Assembly: GCF_005144475.1 (NCBI RefSeq)
Contig: NZ_SWJZ01000026.1
Span: 1 to 64,000 of the forward strand
Direction: 5' to 3'
Length of the DNA stretch: 64,000 nucleotides
From: Rhodobacter capsulatus
GTDB taxonomy: Bacteria > Pseudomonadota > Alphaproteobacteria > Rhodobacterales > Rhodobacteraceae
The notes below the pieces were generated by a model that saw only the letters and a list, made by a program, of their open reading frames with translations, ran no database searches and had not been told where the DNA came from. The translations under genes and the position numbers were made by a program. This document shows, one piece after another, positions 32,829 through 42,062 of the stretch. The number at the start of each line of letters is the position of its first letter. Position 1 is the first letter of the stretch.

Positions 32829-33824
32829 TCAGAGTTTCGCGGCGGCTTCAAGATAGCTTGCGTCGACCACGCCCTCGTAGCTTTCCAGCGCCGAGGGGAT
32901 GTTCTTCGTGGTGACGAAGAAATCGGCCACCGATTTCAGATAGGCCTGCAGCCCGCCGCCAAGCCATTGCCCGGACAGCTTTTCCTCGATCGTGGGCAGG
33001 GTGAAACCCGCCAGCTGCGCCCGGGTGCCCGCCTCGTCCAGCCCCGAATCCTTCGCCAGCACCGGGATGAAACGGTCGGGATCGGCCCGATAGGCGGCGT
33101 TTTCGTCATTCACCACCTTGAGGAATTTCGTCACCAGATCCGGGTTTTCCGCCGCAAAGGCGCCCGGCGTCGAGATCACGTCGAAGACGCGGATGCCGGC
33201 CGCTTCCTTCTCGGCCCCGGTCAGCAGCACGTTGCCATAATCCTTGGCGCGGGCCAGCGCGCCGCCCCAGCCGCAGAAGACATCGATATTGCCCTGGGCG
33301 ATCGCCGCGGCGGCATCGGGGGGCGTCAGATCGACCACCTGCAGCTGGCCGGCATCAAGCCCGAAATGTTCGAGCTGCTTCAGAAACCCGTAATGCGCCG
33401 CGGTGCCCAGCGGCACGCCGACCTTCCGGCCGACCAGCTCACTCGCATTTTCCTTCGTGATTTCAAGATCTTTGCGCACGACGCAATTGTCGTTTTCGGA
33501 ATAGCTTACGGCGATGTCGACGGCCTTCAGATCCTGCCCGGCCGAGGTGGCGGTGACAAAGGGCGGCACGCCCTGCGAGATCAGGAACTGCACATCGCCC
33601 GCGGCGGCGGCGGCCGACATCGCGACGCCGGTGTCGAAGGCGCGCCAGTTCACCTTGACGCCCAGTTCCTTTTCGAAGGTGGCATCGACCTTGGCCTGTT
33701 CGAACGGCAGCGGCCATTCAAGAAACCAGGCCACGGTGATCTCGTCGGGGGCCGCGGTGGCGGCGCCGCTTGCGGCCAGAAGCGCAAGCGCCGAGAGGGC
33801 GGCAAGGGTCGGGGCTTTGGTCAT
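32829..33824 (-). CDS. tauA: Taurine-binding periplasmic protein TauA
   Basis: The product is 331 residues with a Sec signal peptide (LAALSALALLAASGAATAA). The mature part begins DEITVAWFLEWPLPFEQAK and contains NWRAFDTGVAMSAAAAAGDV and ISQGVPPFVTAT, typical of TauA. AAAGGACCGACC precedes the ATG at 33824. It is the first gene of tauABC, divergent from tpa. A copy of the shared 18-bp motif lies 32 bp upstream of the start, in the same orientation. Confidence 0.92.
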   Translation of the reverse strand: MTKAPTLAALSALALLAASGAATAAPDEITVAWFLEWPLPFEQAKVDATFEKELGVKVNWRAFDTGVAMSAAAAAGDVQFLISQGVPPFVTATSAGQDLKAVDIAVSYSENDNCVVRKDLEITKENASELVGRKVGVPLGTAAHYGFLKQLEHFGLDAGQLQVVDLTPPDAAAAIAQGNIDVFCGWGGALARAKDYGNVLLTGAEKEAAGIRVFDVISTPGAFAAENPDLVTKFLKVVNDENAAYRADPDRFIPVLAKDSGLDEAGTRAQLAGFTLPTIEEKLSGQWLGGGLQAYLKSVADFFVTTKNIPSALESYEGVVDASYLEAAAKL

Positions 33825-33855
33825 GGTCGGTCCTTTCAGGGATGCGGAATATACA

Positions 33856-33873
33856 TTAGATCCATCGTCATTT
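33856..33873 (-). promoter_or_regulatory. Copy of the shared sulfur-gene motif ahead of tauABC
   Basis: AAATGACGATGGATCTAA on the minus strand matches the copy ahead of the radical SAM gene (41918-41935) at 14 of 18 positions and points toward tauA, 32 bp away. Confidence 0.5.
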
Positions 33874-34057
33874 TTGAAATGACCTGATCCGCGGCCCGGA
33901 CGCCATTCCAAAGGCGCGCGCCGGACGGCAGGAAAAATCTCTCTCCGGGCTGCGGCAGAGAGGAATTCTTCTTCGGGCCAGCAAAACAAGGCGCGGCGCG
34001 GGGCCTTGGCGGGGCTGCGGGGGAAGAAAATCCCGCCACGGCGGCGAAATCCGCGCT

Positions 34058-34090
34058 CTGGACTCAAGGCTTCGGCGAAACTGGACCTAA
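34058..34090 (+). promoter_or_regulatory. TauR binding site ahead of tpa
   Basis: CTGGACTCAA at 34058-34067 and CTGGACCTAA at 34081-34090 are direct repeats 23 bp apart. They match the CTGGACYTAA direct-repeat element known to bind the MocR-type activator TauR in R. capsulatus. They lie 60-90 bp before the tpa start. Confidence 0.8.
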
Positions 34091-34148
34091 TCGGGCCGGG
34101 CTGCCGCTGGCATGGTCGGGCCAATCCCACGTTCAGCCAGAGGCCCAA

Positions 34149-35528
34149 ATGCACGCCGCCCCGCTTCCGCAAGATGCCGCCCCGATCATCGCCGCTGATC
34201 GCGCCCATGTCTGGCATCACCTGAGCCAGCACAAAGCCTATGAAACCACCGACCCGCGCGTCTTTGTCGAAGGGAAGGGGATGCGGCTGTGGGATGCGAC
34301 CGGGCGCGAGTTTCTGGACGCCACCTCGGGCGGGGTCTGGACGGTGAACCTCGGCTATGGCCGCGCCGACATCGCGCGCGCGGTGCAGGAGCAGCTGATG
34401 CGTCTGCCCTATTACGCGGGGGCGGCGGGCACCGTGCCCGGGGCGCGCTATGCCGAGGCGCTGATCGCGAAGATGCCGGGGCTGTCGCGCGTCTATTATT
34501 CGAACTCGGGCTCCGAGGCGAACGAGAAGGTCTACAAGATGGTGCGGCAGATCTCGCATCGCCATCACGGCGGTCGGAAGGGGAAAATCCTTTTCCGGGA
34601 AAGGGATTACCACGGCACCACCATTGCCGCGCTCGCCACTTCGGGGCAGGCGCAGCGGGCCGCGCACTACGGGCCGTTCCCGGATGGTTTCGTCATGGTC
34701 CCGCATTGCCTGGAATACCGGGCGCAATGGGATGTCGCCAATTACGGCGAGCGCGCCGCCGATGCGATCGAGGAGGTGATCCTGCGCGAGGGGCCCGACA
34801 GCATCGGTTGCCTTGTGCTCGAGCCGATCACCGCGGGCGGGGGCGTGATCGTGCCGCCCGCGGGCTACTGGGAAAAGGTGAGCCACATCTGCCGCAAATA
34901 CAACATCTTGCTGCATCTTGACGAAGTCGTCTGCGGCCTTGGCCGCACCGGCGCCTGGTTCGGCTATCAGCACTACGGCATTCAGCCCGATTTCGTCACC
35001 ATGGCGAAGGGCGTGGCGGCCGGTTACGCGGCGATTTCCTGCACCGTCACGACCGAGGCTGTCTTTGATCTGTTCAAGGACGCGCCCGCCGATCCGCTGT
35101 GCCATTTCCGCGACATCTCCACCTTTGGCGGCTGCACCGCCGGTCCTGCGGCGGCGCTCGAAACCTTGCGGATCATCGAGGAGGAGGGGCTTTTGGAGAA
35201 CACCACCCGGATGGGCGACCGGCTGCTGTCGAACCTGCAAGATCTTGCCGAACGGCATGCGGTGATTGGCGACGTGCGCGGCAAGGGCTTGTTTTGCGGG
35301 GCGGAACTGGTGGCCGACCGGCGCACGAAAGAGCCGCTTTCCGAGGCGAAGGTGCAGGCCGTCGTGGCCGATTGCGCGGCGCAGGGCGTGCTGATCGGCG
35401 CCACCAACCGCTCGATCCCCGGGCTCAACACGACGCTCTGTCTTGCCCCCGCGCTGATCGCCTCGGAACCCGAGATCGACCGCATCACCGAGGTGATCGA
35501 CGCCGCCCTGAGCCGTCTCGCGGCTTGA
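34149..35528 (+). CDS. tpa: Taurine-pyruvate aminotransferase Tpa
   Basis: The product is 459 residues, a class III PLP aminotransferase. Visible motifs are YYSNSGSEANEKVYKMVRQI, the cofactor-binding LHLDEVVCGLGRTG and the Schiff-base lysine in VTMAKGVAAGYA. Tpa converts taurine and pyruvate to sulfoacetaldehyde and alanine; sulfoacetaldehyde is then split by Xsc, encoded two genes downstream. The gene order tpa-tauR-xsc is that described for R. capsulatus taurine use. AGAGG lies before the ATG. Confidence 0.93.
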   Translation: MHAAPLPQDAAPIIAADRAHVWHHLSQHKAYETTDPRVFVEGKGMRLWDATGREFLDATSGGVWTVNLGYGRADIARAVQEQLMRLPYYAGAAGTVPGARYAEALIAKMPGLSRVYYSNSGSEANEKVYKMVRQISHRHHGGRKGKILFRERDYHGTTIAALATSGQAQRAAHYGPFPDGFVMVPHCLEYRAQWDVANYGERAADAIEEVILREGPDSIGCLVLEPITAGGGVIVPPAGYWEKVSHICRKYNILLHLDEVVCGLGRTGAWFGYQHYGIQPDFVTMAKGVAAGYAAISCTVTTEAVFDLFKDAPADPLCHFRDISTFGGCTAGPAAALETLRIIEEEGLLENTTRMGDRLLSNLQDLAERHAVIGDVRGKGLFCGAELVADRRTKEPLSEAKVQAVVADCAAQGVLIGATNRSIPGLNTTLCLAPALIASEPEIDRITEVIDAALSRLAA

Positions 35529-35536
35529 CAGCGGCG

Positions 35537-35561
35537 CTGGACCTATCCCTGATGGGTCCAG
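35537..35561 (+). promoter_or_regulatory. Inverted TauR half-sites ahead of tauR
   Basis: CTGGACC at 35537-35543 and GGTCCAG at 35555-35561 form a perfect inverted repeat with an 11-bp spacer in the 51-bp gap between tpa and tauR. The half-site is the TauR box, but the arrangement is inverted, unlike the direct repeats at tpa and xsc, so it may serve autoregulation. Confidence 0.6.
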
Positions 35562-35579
35562 AACAGCGGTGGGGCGAAG

Positions 35580-37034
35580 ATGGCCATTGCGGTCGAAAGC
35601 TTCTTTCTGGCGCCGGGCGGGCAGGGATCGCTGCAACACCGCCTGCGCCAGATGGTGACGGAAGGGATCCTCTCCGGCCGGTTTCGCCCGGGCGACCGGA
35701 TGCCCTCGACGCGGGCGCTGGCGGCGCATCTGGGTGTCGCGCGGATCACCGTGACGCTGGCCTATGCCGATCTTGTGGCCTCGGATTACCTGCTGGCGCG
35801 GGGGCGGTCCGGCACCTTCGTTTCGGCCGCCGCCCCCGATGCGCGCAACGCCCAGCCCCTGCCCCGGGATGGGGCCCACGCCGATTGGGCCCGGCTTCTG
35901 CATCCCCGCGCGCAGGGCCTGCCGCGCCCGGACCGGCCGCGCGACTGGTCGCTCTATCGCTATCCCTTCATCTACGGGCAGGCCGATCCAGAGCTTTTCG
36001 ACCATCAGAACTGGCGGGCCTGTGCGCTTCAAGCCCTTGGTCGACGTGAGTTTCACAGGCTTTCGGCGGATTGCTACGACGAAGACGATCCGCTGCTCGT
36101 CGAATACATCCTGCGCCACATCCTGCCCCGTCGCGGCATCGCGGCCGTGCCCTCCGAGGTGCTGATCACCATGGGGGCGCAGAACGGGCTCTGGCTGGCG
36201 GCGCAGGTCTTGCTCGGGCCGGGCGAGCGCGCGGTGATGGAAAACCCGGGCTATCCGGGCACGCGCGCGGTGCTGGGCACGACCGGGGCCGAGGTGCTTT
36301 CGGTCGATGTCGACGATCGCGGGCTGCCGCCCGAGCATCTGCCCGCGCGGCTCAAGCTGGTGGTCACCACCGCAAGCCATCATTGCCCGACCAATGCCAC
36401 CCTGCCGGTCGAGCGGCGGCTGGCGCTGCTGGCGGCGGCCGAGACGGGGGATTTCCTGATCCTCGAGGATGATTACGAATTCGAGATGTCCTTCCTGCAA
36501 TCGGCTGCGCCCTCGCTGAAATCGCTCGATGCGGGCGGGCGCGTCGTGCATCTGGGCTCGTTCTCGAAATCGCTGTTTCCGGGGCTGCGGCTGGGCTATC
36601 TCGTCGCGCCCGCGCCCTTTGTTGCGGCGGTGCGGGCGCTGCGCGCCACCGTGCTGCGCCATCCGCCGGGGCAGCTGCAACGCACGCTGGCGCTTTTCCT
36701 GTCGCTTGGCCATTACGATGCGCTGGTGGCGCGGATGAAAGCGTCGTTCCGCACCCGCCGCGAGGTGATGGCGAAAGCGATCGAAGACAACGGGTTGCAG
36801 GTGGCTGGGCAGGGCGGTTTCGGCGGCTCGTCGTTCTGGATGCAGGCCCCCGGGACGGTCGATACCGAAGATCTGGCGCTGGGCCTGCGCGCCGAGGGGG
36901 TGCTGATCGAACCCGGCCGGGTGTTCTTCGATCCGGCGCGCGCGCAGCGCAATTTCTACCGTCTCGCCTATTCCTCGATCGGTCCCGCCGCGATCCCCGA
37001 GGGCATCGCCCGCATCGCAAGGGCGCTGCGCTGA
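35580..37034 (+). CDS. tauR: MocR-type (GntR/aminotransferase) regulator TauR
   Basis: The product is 484 residues. An N-terminal GntR winged helix (ILSGRFRPGDRMPSTRALAA, then HLGVARITVTLAYADL) is linked to a class I aminotransferase-like domain with the PLP lysine in LGSFSKSLFPGLRLGYL. MocR proteins use PLP-bound amine as the signal; TauR activates taurine genes when taurine is present. It lies between tpa and xsc, its target genes, and TauR boxes occur ahead of tpa, tauR itself and xsc. Confidence 0.93.
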   Translation: MAIAVESFFLAPGGQGSLQHRLRQMVTEGILSGRFRPGDRMPSTRALAAHLGVARITVTLAYADLVASDYLLARGRSGTFVSAAAPDARNAQPLPRDGAHADWARLLHPRAQGLPRPDRPRDWSLYRYPFIYGQADPELFDHQNWRACALQALGRREFHRLSADCYDEDDPLLVEYILRHILPRRGIAAVPSEVLITMGAQNGLWLAAQVLLGPGERAVMENPGYPGTRAVLGTTGAEVLSVDVDDRGLPPEHLPARLKLVVTTASHHCPTNATLPVERRLALLAAAETGDFLILEDDYEFEMSFLQSAAPSLKSLDAGGRVVHLGSFSKSLFPGLRLGYLVAPAPFVAAVRALRATVLRHPPGQLQRTLALFLSLGHYDALVARMKASFRTRREVMAKAIEDNGLQVAGQGGFGGSSFWMQAPGTVDTEDLALGLRAEGVLIEPGRVFFDPARAQRNFYRLAYSSIGPAAIPEGIARIARALR

Positions 37035-37035
37035 T

Positions 37036-37068
37036 CTGGCCCTATCCGATTTCGCGCTCTGGACCTAA
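37036..37068 (+). promoter_or_regulatory. TauR binding site ahead of xsc
   Basis: CTGGCCCTAT at 37036-37045 and CTGGACCTAA at 37059-37068 are direct repeats 23 bp apart, the same spacing as at tpa. They begin 1 bp after the tauR stop and end 50 bp before xsc, so xsc has its own TauR-controlled promoter. Confidence 0.7.
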
Positions 37069-37118
37069 GATTTCGCGCCGCTCCGGGGTTCATTGGCCGA
37101 AAAGCTCAGGAGAGACCG

Positions 37119-38891
37119 ATGCGGATGACCACCGAAGAAGCCTTCGTCAAAGTTTTGCAGCGCCACGGGATCGACACTGCCTTTGGCATCATCGGCTCGG
37201 CCTTCATGCCGATTTCCGATCTGTTTCCGCGCGCGGGCATCCGGTTTTTCGACTGCGCGCATGAGGGCTCGGGCGGGATGATGGCCGATGGTTTCACCCG
37301 CGCCTCGGGGCGGATGGCGATGATCATCGCGCAAAACGGCCCCGGGGTGACGAATTTCGTCACCGCCGTGAAGACCGCCTACTGGAACCATACGCCGATG
37401 CTGGTGGTGACGCCGCAGGCGGCGAACCGGACGATCGGGCAGGGCGGCTTTCAGGAAGTCGAGCAGATGGCGCTGTTCAAGGACATGGTCTGCTGGCAGG
37501 AGGAGGTCCGCGACCCCGCCCGCATCGCCGAGGTGCTCGACCGGGTGATCCGCAAGGCGCGCCGCGCCTCGGCGCCCGCGCAGATCAACCTGCCGCGCGA
37601 CCTGTTCACCAAGATCATCGACATCGAGCTGCCGCAGGGCGCCGATCTGCCCCGGCCCGCGCCCGATCCGCAGGCGCTCGACCGCGCGGCGGCGCTGCTT
37701 TCGGGCGCGCGGTTTCCGGTGATCCTGAACGGCGCAGGGGTGGTGCTCTCGGACGCGATCCCCGACACGGTGGCGCTGGCCGAGCGGCTCTCCGCCCCGG
37801 TCTGCGTCGGCTATCAGCACAATGACGCTTTCCCGGGCGCCCATCCGCTTTATGCGGGGCCTTTGGGCTACAACGGCTCGAAAGCCGCCATGCAGTTGAT
37901 TTCAAAAGCCGATGTGGTGCTGTGTCTGGGCACCCGGCTCAACCCGTTCTCGACGCTGCCGGGCTATGGCATCGACTATTGGCCGAAGGCGGCAGCGATC
38001 ATCCAGGTGGACATCAACCCCGACCGGATCGGCCTGACGCGGCTGGTCAGCCTTGGCATCGCCGCCGATGCCGGGGCGGTGGCGCGGGGGATCCTGGCGC
38101 GGCTGGCCCCCGAGGCGGGCGAGGCCGACCGGGGCGCGCGCGGCGCGCTGATCGCCACGACGAAAAGCCGCTGGGCGCAGGAACTCGCCGCGATGGACCA
38201 CGAAGACGACGACCCGGGCACCAGCTGGAACGAACGGGCCCGCGCCGCGAAACCCGGTTGGATGAGCCCGCGCATGGCCTGGCGCGCGATCACGGCAGCC
38301 CTGCCGCCCGAGGCGATCCTGTCCTCGGACATCGGCAACAATTGCGCCATCGGCAACGCTTATCCAAGCTTCGCGGCGGGGCGGAAATATCTGGCGCCGG
38401 GGCTGTTTGGCCCCTGCGGCTATGGGCTGCCCGCGATCGTCGGCGCGAAGATCGCCTGTCCCGGGGTGCCGGTGGTCGGTTTCGCGGGCGACGGCGCCTT
38501 CGGCATTTCGGTCACGGAACTGACGGCGATCGGCCGCGCCGACTGGCCCGCGATCACCATGGTGGTGTTCCGCAACTACCAGTGGGGCGCGGAAAAGCGC
38601 AATTCCACGCTTTGGTATGACGACAATTTCGTCGGCACGGAACTTGATCCGCAGGTCAGCTATGCCGGGATCGCGCAGGCCTGCGGCTTGCAGGGCGTCG
38701 TGGCCCGCACGATGGAAGAGCTGACCGAGGCGCTGCGGCGGGCGCTTGACGCTCAGGCGGCGGGCCGGACGGTGCTGATCGAGGCCCTGATCAATCAGGA
38801 ACTGGGCGAGCCGTTCCGCCGCGATGCGATGACGAAGCCGGTCGTGGTGGCGGGCATCGATCCCGCCGACATGCGGGGGCAGCCGCTGTAA
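37119..38891 (+). CDS. xsc: Sulfoacetaldehyde acetyltransferase Xsc
   Basis: The product is 590 residues, a thiamine-diphosphate enzyme. The cofactor-activating glutamate is in FFDCAHEGSGGMMADGF and the ThDP/Mg motif is GFAGDGAFGISVTE...FRNYQW. Xsc cleaves sulfoacetaldehyde with phosphate into sulfite and acetyl phosphate. Sulfite could then be oxidised by the Soe-type enzyme at 21.8 kb or reduced for assimilation, and acetyl phosphate used by acetate kinase, encoded at 59.8-61 kb. AGGAGAG precedes the ATG. Confidence 0.95.
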   Translation: MRMTTEEAFVKVLQRHGIDTAFGIIGSAFMPISDLFPRAGIRFFDCAHEGSGGMMADGFTRASGRMAMIIAQNGPGVTNFVTAVKTAYWNHTPMLVVTPQAANRTIGQGGFQEVEQMALFKDMVCWQEEVRDPARIAEVLDRVIRKARRASAPAQINLPRDLFTKIIDIELPQGADLPRPAPDPQALDRAAALLSGARFPVILNGAGVVLSDAIPDTVALAERLSAPVCVGYQHNDAFPGAHPLYAGPLGYNGSKAAMQLISKADVVLCLGTRLNPFSTLPGYGIDYWPKAAAIIQVDINPDRIGLTRLVSLGIAADAGAVARGILARLAPEAGEADRGARGALIATTKSRWAQELAAMDHEDDDPGTSWNERARAAKPGWMSPRMAWRAITAALPPEAILSSDIGNNCAIGNAYPSFAAGRKYLAPGLFGPCGYGLPAIVGAKIACPGVPVVGFAGDGAFGISVTELTAIGRADWPAITMVVFRNYQWGAEKRNSTLWYDDNFVGTELDPQVSYAGIAQACGLQGVVARTMEELTEALRRALDAQAAGRTVLIEALINQELGEPFRRDAMTKPVVVAGIDPADMRGQPL

Positions 38892-38926
38892 GCCGGGCGC
38901 AGGCGGTGCGGTGTCTGCGCCGGGCT
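38891..38926. terminator. Hairpin between xsc and the convergent transporter operon
   Basis: AGCCGGGCGCAG at 38891-38902 pairs with CTGCGCCGGGCT at 38915-38926 with one mismatch. It fills the 41-bp gap between the xsc stop and the end of the minus-strand transporter operon. There is no strong T-run. Confidence 0.55.
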
Positions 38927-38932
38927 GAGGGA

Positions 38933-39682
38933 TCAGGCCGCCGCGCCGAACAGCACATCGAGCAGGCGCTGTTCCAGCGCCGCCACGGCGGCCGCCCCGT
39001 GACGCCGGGGGCGGGGCAGGTCGATCGACAGATCCAGCGCGATCCGCCCCGCATCCAGCACGATCACCCGATCCGCCAGCACCACCGCCTCGGCGACATC
39101 ATGCGTCACAAGGACCGCGGTAAAGCGCTTTTCGCGCCAGACCCGTTCCAGAAGCCCCTGCATCTCGATCCGGGTCAGCGCATCCAGCGCGCCCAGGGGC
39201 TCGTCCAGCGCCAGCACATGCGGCGCGCCGACCAGCGCCCGGGCCAGCGCCACCCGCTGTTTCTGCCCGCCCGAAAGCGCCGCGGGCCAGTCCCCCGCAC
39301 GCTCGCCCAGACCGACCTCGGCCAGGATCGCCCGGGTGCGGGCCGTGGCGTCGGCCCCCTCGGCGAGCCCGGTCAGACCGACCGCGACATTCTCGCCGAT
39401 CCGGGCCCAGGGCAGCAGCCGCGGTTCCTGAAACATGATCCGCGGGCCCGCCGCGTCCCGCCCGGACCCGTCGCGCAGGATCGTGCCGCCGTCCGGGCGG
39501 TCAAGCCCGGTGAGCAGGCGCAGGAAGGTCGATTTCCCGCAGCCGGACTTGCCGATCACCGCCAGAAACTGCCCCCGCGGCACGCTCAGATCGAGCCCGC
39601 AAAGCACCCGCTTGTCGCCAAAGCGCCGCTCGACCGCGCGAAAGCTGAAAGCCGCGGCAGAAGATTGCGATGCAGAGGTCAT
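38933..39682 (-). CDS. Sulfonate-type ABC transporter ATP-binding protein (SsuB-like)
   Basis: The product is 249 residues with Walker [18 protein letters not shown]-loop [11 protein letters not shown] (the QEPRLLPW form is typical of SsuB/NrtD), signature [16 protein letters not shown] and Walker [14 protein letters not shown]. It powers the importer whose permease and binding protein are encoded upstream on the minus strand; its start overlaps the permease stop. Substrate is likely an organosulfonate or related sulfur compound, inferred from family and location. Confidence 0.87.
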   Translation of the reverse strand: MTSASQSSAAAFSFRAVERRFGDKRVLCGLDLSVPRGQFLAVIGKSGCGKSTFLRLLTGLDRPDGGTILRDGSGRDAAGPRIMFQEPRLLPWARIGENVAVGLTGLAEGADATARTRAILAEVGLGERAGDWPAALSGGQKQRVALARALVGAPHVLALDEPLGALDALTRIEMQGLLERVWREKRFTAVLVTHDVAEAVVLADRVIVLDAGRIALDLSIDLPRPRRHGAAAVAALEQRLLDVLFGAAA

Positions 39683-40521
39683 GTCGAACCCTTTCCCGAA
39701 AAGGCCGGGTGCCATTGCAGGCAGGCCCGTTCCAATGCGCGGGCAAGGCTGTCGGCCAGCTTGCCCAAAAGCGCATAGATCAGGATCGACAGCACCACGA
39801 CGTCGATCTGCAGGAATTCCCGCGCCTGCATCGCCATGTAGCCCAGCCCCGCCTGCGCCGAGATCGTCTCGGCGACGATCAGCGTCAGCCACATGATGCC
39901 CAGCCCGTAACGCAGCCCGGTGAAGATCGCGGGCAGCGCCCCGGGCAGGATGACGCGGGCAAACAGCCGCGCGCGCCCCATGCCGTAGATCCGCCCCATC
40001 TCGATCAGCTGCGGGTCGGTGCTTTGAATGCCCAGAAGCGTGTTGACATAGATCGGAAAGAACACCCCCAGCGCGACAAGGAAGATCTTCGCCTCCTCGC
40101 CGATGCCGAACCACAGGATGACCAGCGGGATCAGCGCCAGATGCGGAATGTTGCGGATCATCTGCAGCGTGGTGTCTGTGAGCGCCCGGCTTTGCGCCGA
40201 AAGACCATTGGCAAGGCCCAGCGCGAAGCCGATGCCGCCGCCAAGCAGGAAGCCGGTCAGCGCGCGGGCGGCGCTGACGGCGATGTTGCGGGCCAGATCG
40301 CCCGAGAGCGTCAGCGCCCAGCCCGCCGCCAGCACGGCGGACGGCGCAGGCAGCACATTGGCGCGGATCACCCCCGCCCGCGCCAGCCCCTCCCACAGCG
40401 CCAGCGCCAGCACCGGCAGCGCCCAGCCGACCAGCGCCCGCCCGGCCGGCCGCAGGCGCCGCAGCCGAGCCGGCGACAGGGCGCGGGCCAGCCGGTCCGG
40501 CTCGGTGGTCATCACGGTCAT
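39679..40521 (-). CDS. Sulfonate-type ABC transporter permease (SsuC-like)
   Basis: The product is 280 residues with six membrane spans. It has the SsuC family blocks [20 protein letters not shown] (after the third span) and the EAA loop [20 protein letters not shown]. It overlaps the ATPase gene by 4 bp and follows the binding-protein gene closely. The set is separate from tauABC and from the third set at 51-54 kb. Confidence 0.87.
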   Translation of the reverse strand: MTVMTTEPDRLARALSPARLRRLRPAGRALVGWALPVLALALWEGLARAGVIRANVLPAPSAVLAAGWALTLSGDLARNIAVSAARALTGFLLGGGIGFALGLANGLSAQSRALTDTTLQMIRNIPHLALIPLVILWFGIGEEAKIFLVALGVFFPIYVNTLLGIQSTDPQLIEMGRIYGMGRARLFARVILPGALPAIFTGLRYGLGIMWLTLIVAETISAQAGLGYMAMQAREFLQIDVVVLSILIYALLGKLADSLARALERACLQWHPAFSGKGST

Positions 40522-40532
40522 CGTCTTGTCCT

Positions 40533-41492
40533 TCAGCCCTTCGCCGGGGTCCAGAGCGCGTCGGAGACGGTGATCGCGGTGGGGATCAGGCCGAGCCGGA
40601 AGAACCGGTCCGCGGTGTCCTGCTGCGCGGCAAGGATCTCGGGGGTGATCTCGAAAATGCCGAACTGCGCCCGGTCGGCGGCCAGTGTCTGCGCCGCGAT
40701 CGGCACGCCGGTGACCTCGTGCAGGGCCTGGGCCACCTCGGCGCGGTGGCTGTCGGCCCAGCTTGCCGCCGCTTTCAGCGCCGCCAGCACCGCCTCGATC
40801 ACCGGGGTGTTCGTCGCCTCCGCGGCAAAGTCGCGGTTGGCGAGGAACCAGGTGTTGACCCTCAGCACCTCGGGGGCGCGGATCAGCACGACGGGCTTGT
40901 GCGTCACCTCGGCGATGGCGAGGAACGGATCCCAGATCGACCAGGCATCGACCGCGCCCGAACCGAAGGCGGCGGCGGCATCGGCGGGGCCCAGGAAGAC
41001 CGGCTCGACATCGCGGAAGGCGAGGCCATGCGCCTCGAGCGCCGCGATCAGCAGGTTCTGCGCGCTGGTGCCCTTGCCCACGGCGACCTTGCGCCCCCTG
41101 AGATCGGCAAGCGTCGCAATGCCGCTGTCGGGCCGCGCGATGATCGCCTCGCCCGCGCCATTCGGGGGCAGGGCGGCGACATAGGAAATCGCCGCCCCCG
41201 AGGATTGCCCGAAGATCGGCGGCGCGTCGCCGGTCCAGCCCAGCTGGATCGCGCCGACGTTCAGCGCCTCGACCAGCGGCGGCCCGGCGGCGAACTGCAC
41301 CCAGTCCACCGTGACGCCAAGCGGCGCGAGCGCGGTTTCAAGGCTGCGCTGGCGCTGCGCGATCACCGGCAGGTTGGTCTTCTGATAGCCGATCTTCAAG
41401 GTCGAGACCGTCTCGGCCCGCAACGGCGCCCCCGCAAGGGCGGCCAGCGCCAGGGCCGAAAGCCCGAAGCTGCGGCGTGTCAGTCGTGTCAT
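40533..41492 (-). CDS. Sulfonate-type substrate-binding protein (SsuA-like)
   Basis: The product is 319 residues. The signal [20 protein letters not shown] contains a twin-arginine-like RRSFGL, so export may be by Tat. The mature domain has [18 protein letters not shown] and [16 protein letters not shown], typical of SsuA/alkanesulfonate-binding proteins. It is the first gene of its operon and is divergent, across 570 bp, from the radical SAM and nitrogenase-like genes. This makes it the best candidate importer for that system's substrate. Confidence 0.87.
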   Translation of the reverse strand: MTRLTRRSFGLSALALAALAGAPLRAETVSTLKIGYQKTNLPVIAQRQRSLETALAPLGVTVDWVQFAAGPPLVEALNVGAIQLGWTGDAPPIFGQSSGAAISYVAALPPNGAGEAIIARPDSGIATLADLRGRKVAVGKGTSAQNLLIAALEAHGLAFRDVEPVFLGPADAAAAFGSGAVDAWSIWDPFLAIAEVTHKPVVLIRAPEVLRVNTWFLANRDFAAEATNTPVIEAVLAALKAAASWADSHRAEVAQALHEVTGVPIAAQTLAADRAQFGIFEITPEILAAQQDTADRFFRLGLIPTAITVSDALWTPAKG

Positions 41493-42062
41493 CTGTCTGT
41501 CTCCCGGGGCGTTTGCCCGTCTGCGGATGGTGCTCTGGGGCGGACCTTCGCAGGTTTCATACACGAGTCAACGTGTCGAGTATTTCCCGGCGCCGGTGCG
41601 GAGGGGTGCCCCGCGCCGCGACCGCGCCGCTGTGCTCATCTGAAAAAAGACATTTAAAACATTGTTTTGCGAGGCGATCCTGAGGGGCGCCCCTTCGGCC
41701 GGGCGGAACGGGCGCTCTGTGGCCTGCGCGTCGCCGGGAAGAATTCCGCTGTTCTTGCCGCAACAAGACAAGATCCGTTCTCCCGCCGTGCCGAAGCCTC
41801 TGGCGCCGTTTCCGGGGCGGCGGAAAAACCTTGCTTCGACAGCGGTTTCGCGCAGGGCGATCCTTCCCCCGCGGCGCGGCAACTTGGAATGGAACCGGGC
41901 CGGGTTCCGTGGCATCAAAATAACGACGGATTTAGCCGTGTATCGGCCCCCGCCGTTGCCCGCGAGACCAGTTGATCCCGATCCCGCCCCTTCCGACCGC
42001 GCCCAAGGCCGGCCGGCCGGTGGCTGGCCCCCCTTTTGCAATGCTTTCCCAAGGATGACCCG
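41493..42062. promoter_or_regulatory. Divergent control region of the transporter and nitrogenase-like operons
   Basis: This 570-bp space has no convincing gene. It holds an AT-rich block at 41640-41670 (GAAAAAAGACATTTAAAACATTG) nearer the transporter and the shared 18-bp motif at 41918-41935 nearer the radical SAM gene. Short open frames across it resemble no protein I know. Its length suggests elaborate control of both operons. Confidence 0.5.
41918..41935 (+). promoter_or_regulatory. Copy of the shared sulfur-gene motif ahead of the nitrogenase-like operon
   Basis: AAATAACGACGGATTTAG lies 127 bp before the radical SAM start, same orientation. It matches the copy at 50364-50381 at 16 of 18 positions and that at tauA at 14 of 18. 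A TAA-N8-TTA dyad sits at its core. Confidence 0.55.

Larger units (their letters stand above)
33825..34148. promoter_or_regulatory. tauA-tpa divergent control region
   Basis: This 324-bp region has no gene. It contains the shared sulfur-gene motif at 33856-33873 on the tauA side, and on the tpa side two direct repeats matching the TauR box at 34058-34067 and 34081-34090. The two halves therefore look separately controlled. Confidence 0.6.

Noticed and set aside
33825-36713. Extension of the tauA frame upstream by about 960 codons
   Set aside because: The extra part is antisense to tpa and tauR; TauA has a signal peptide and ribosome site at 33824.
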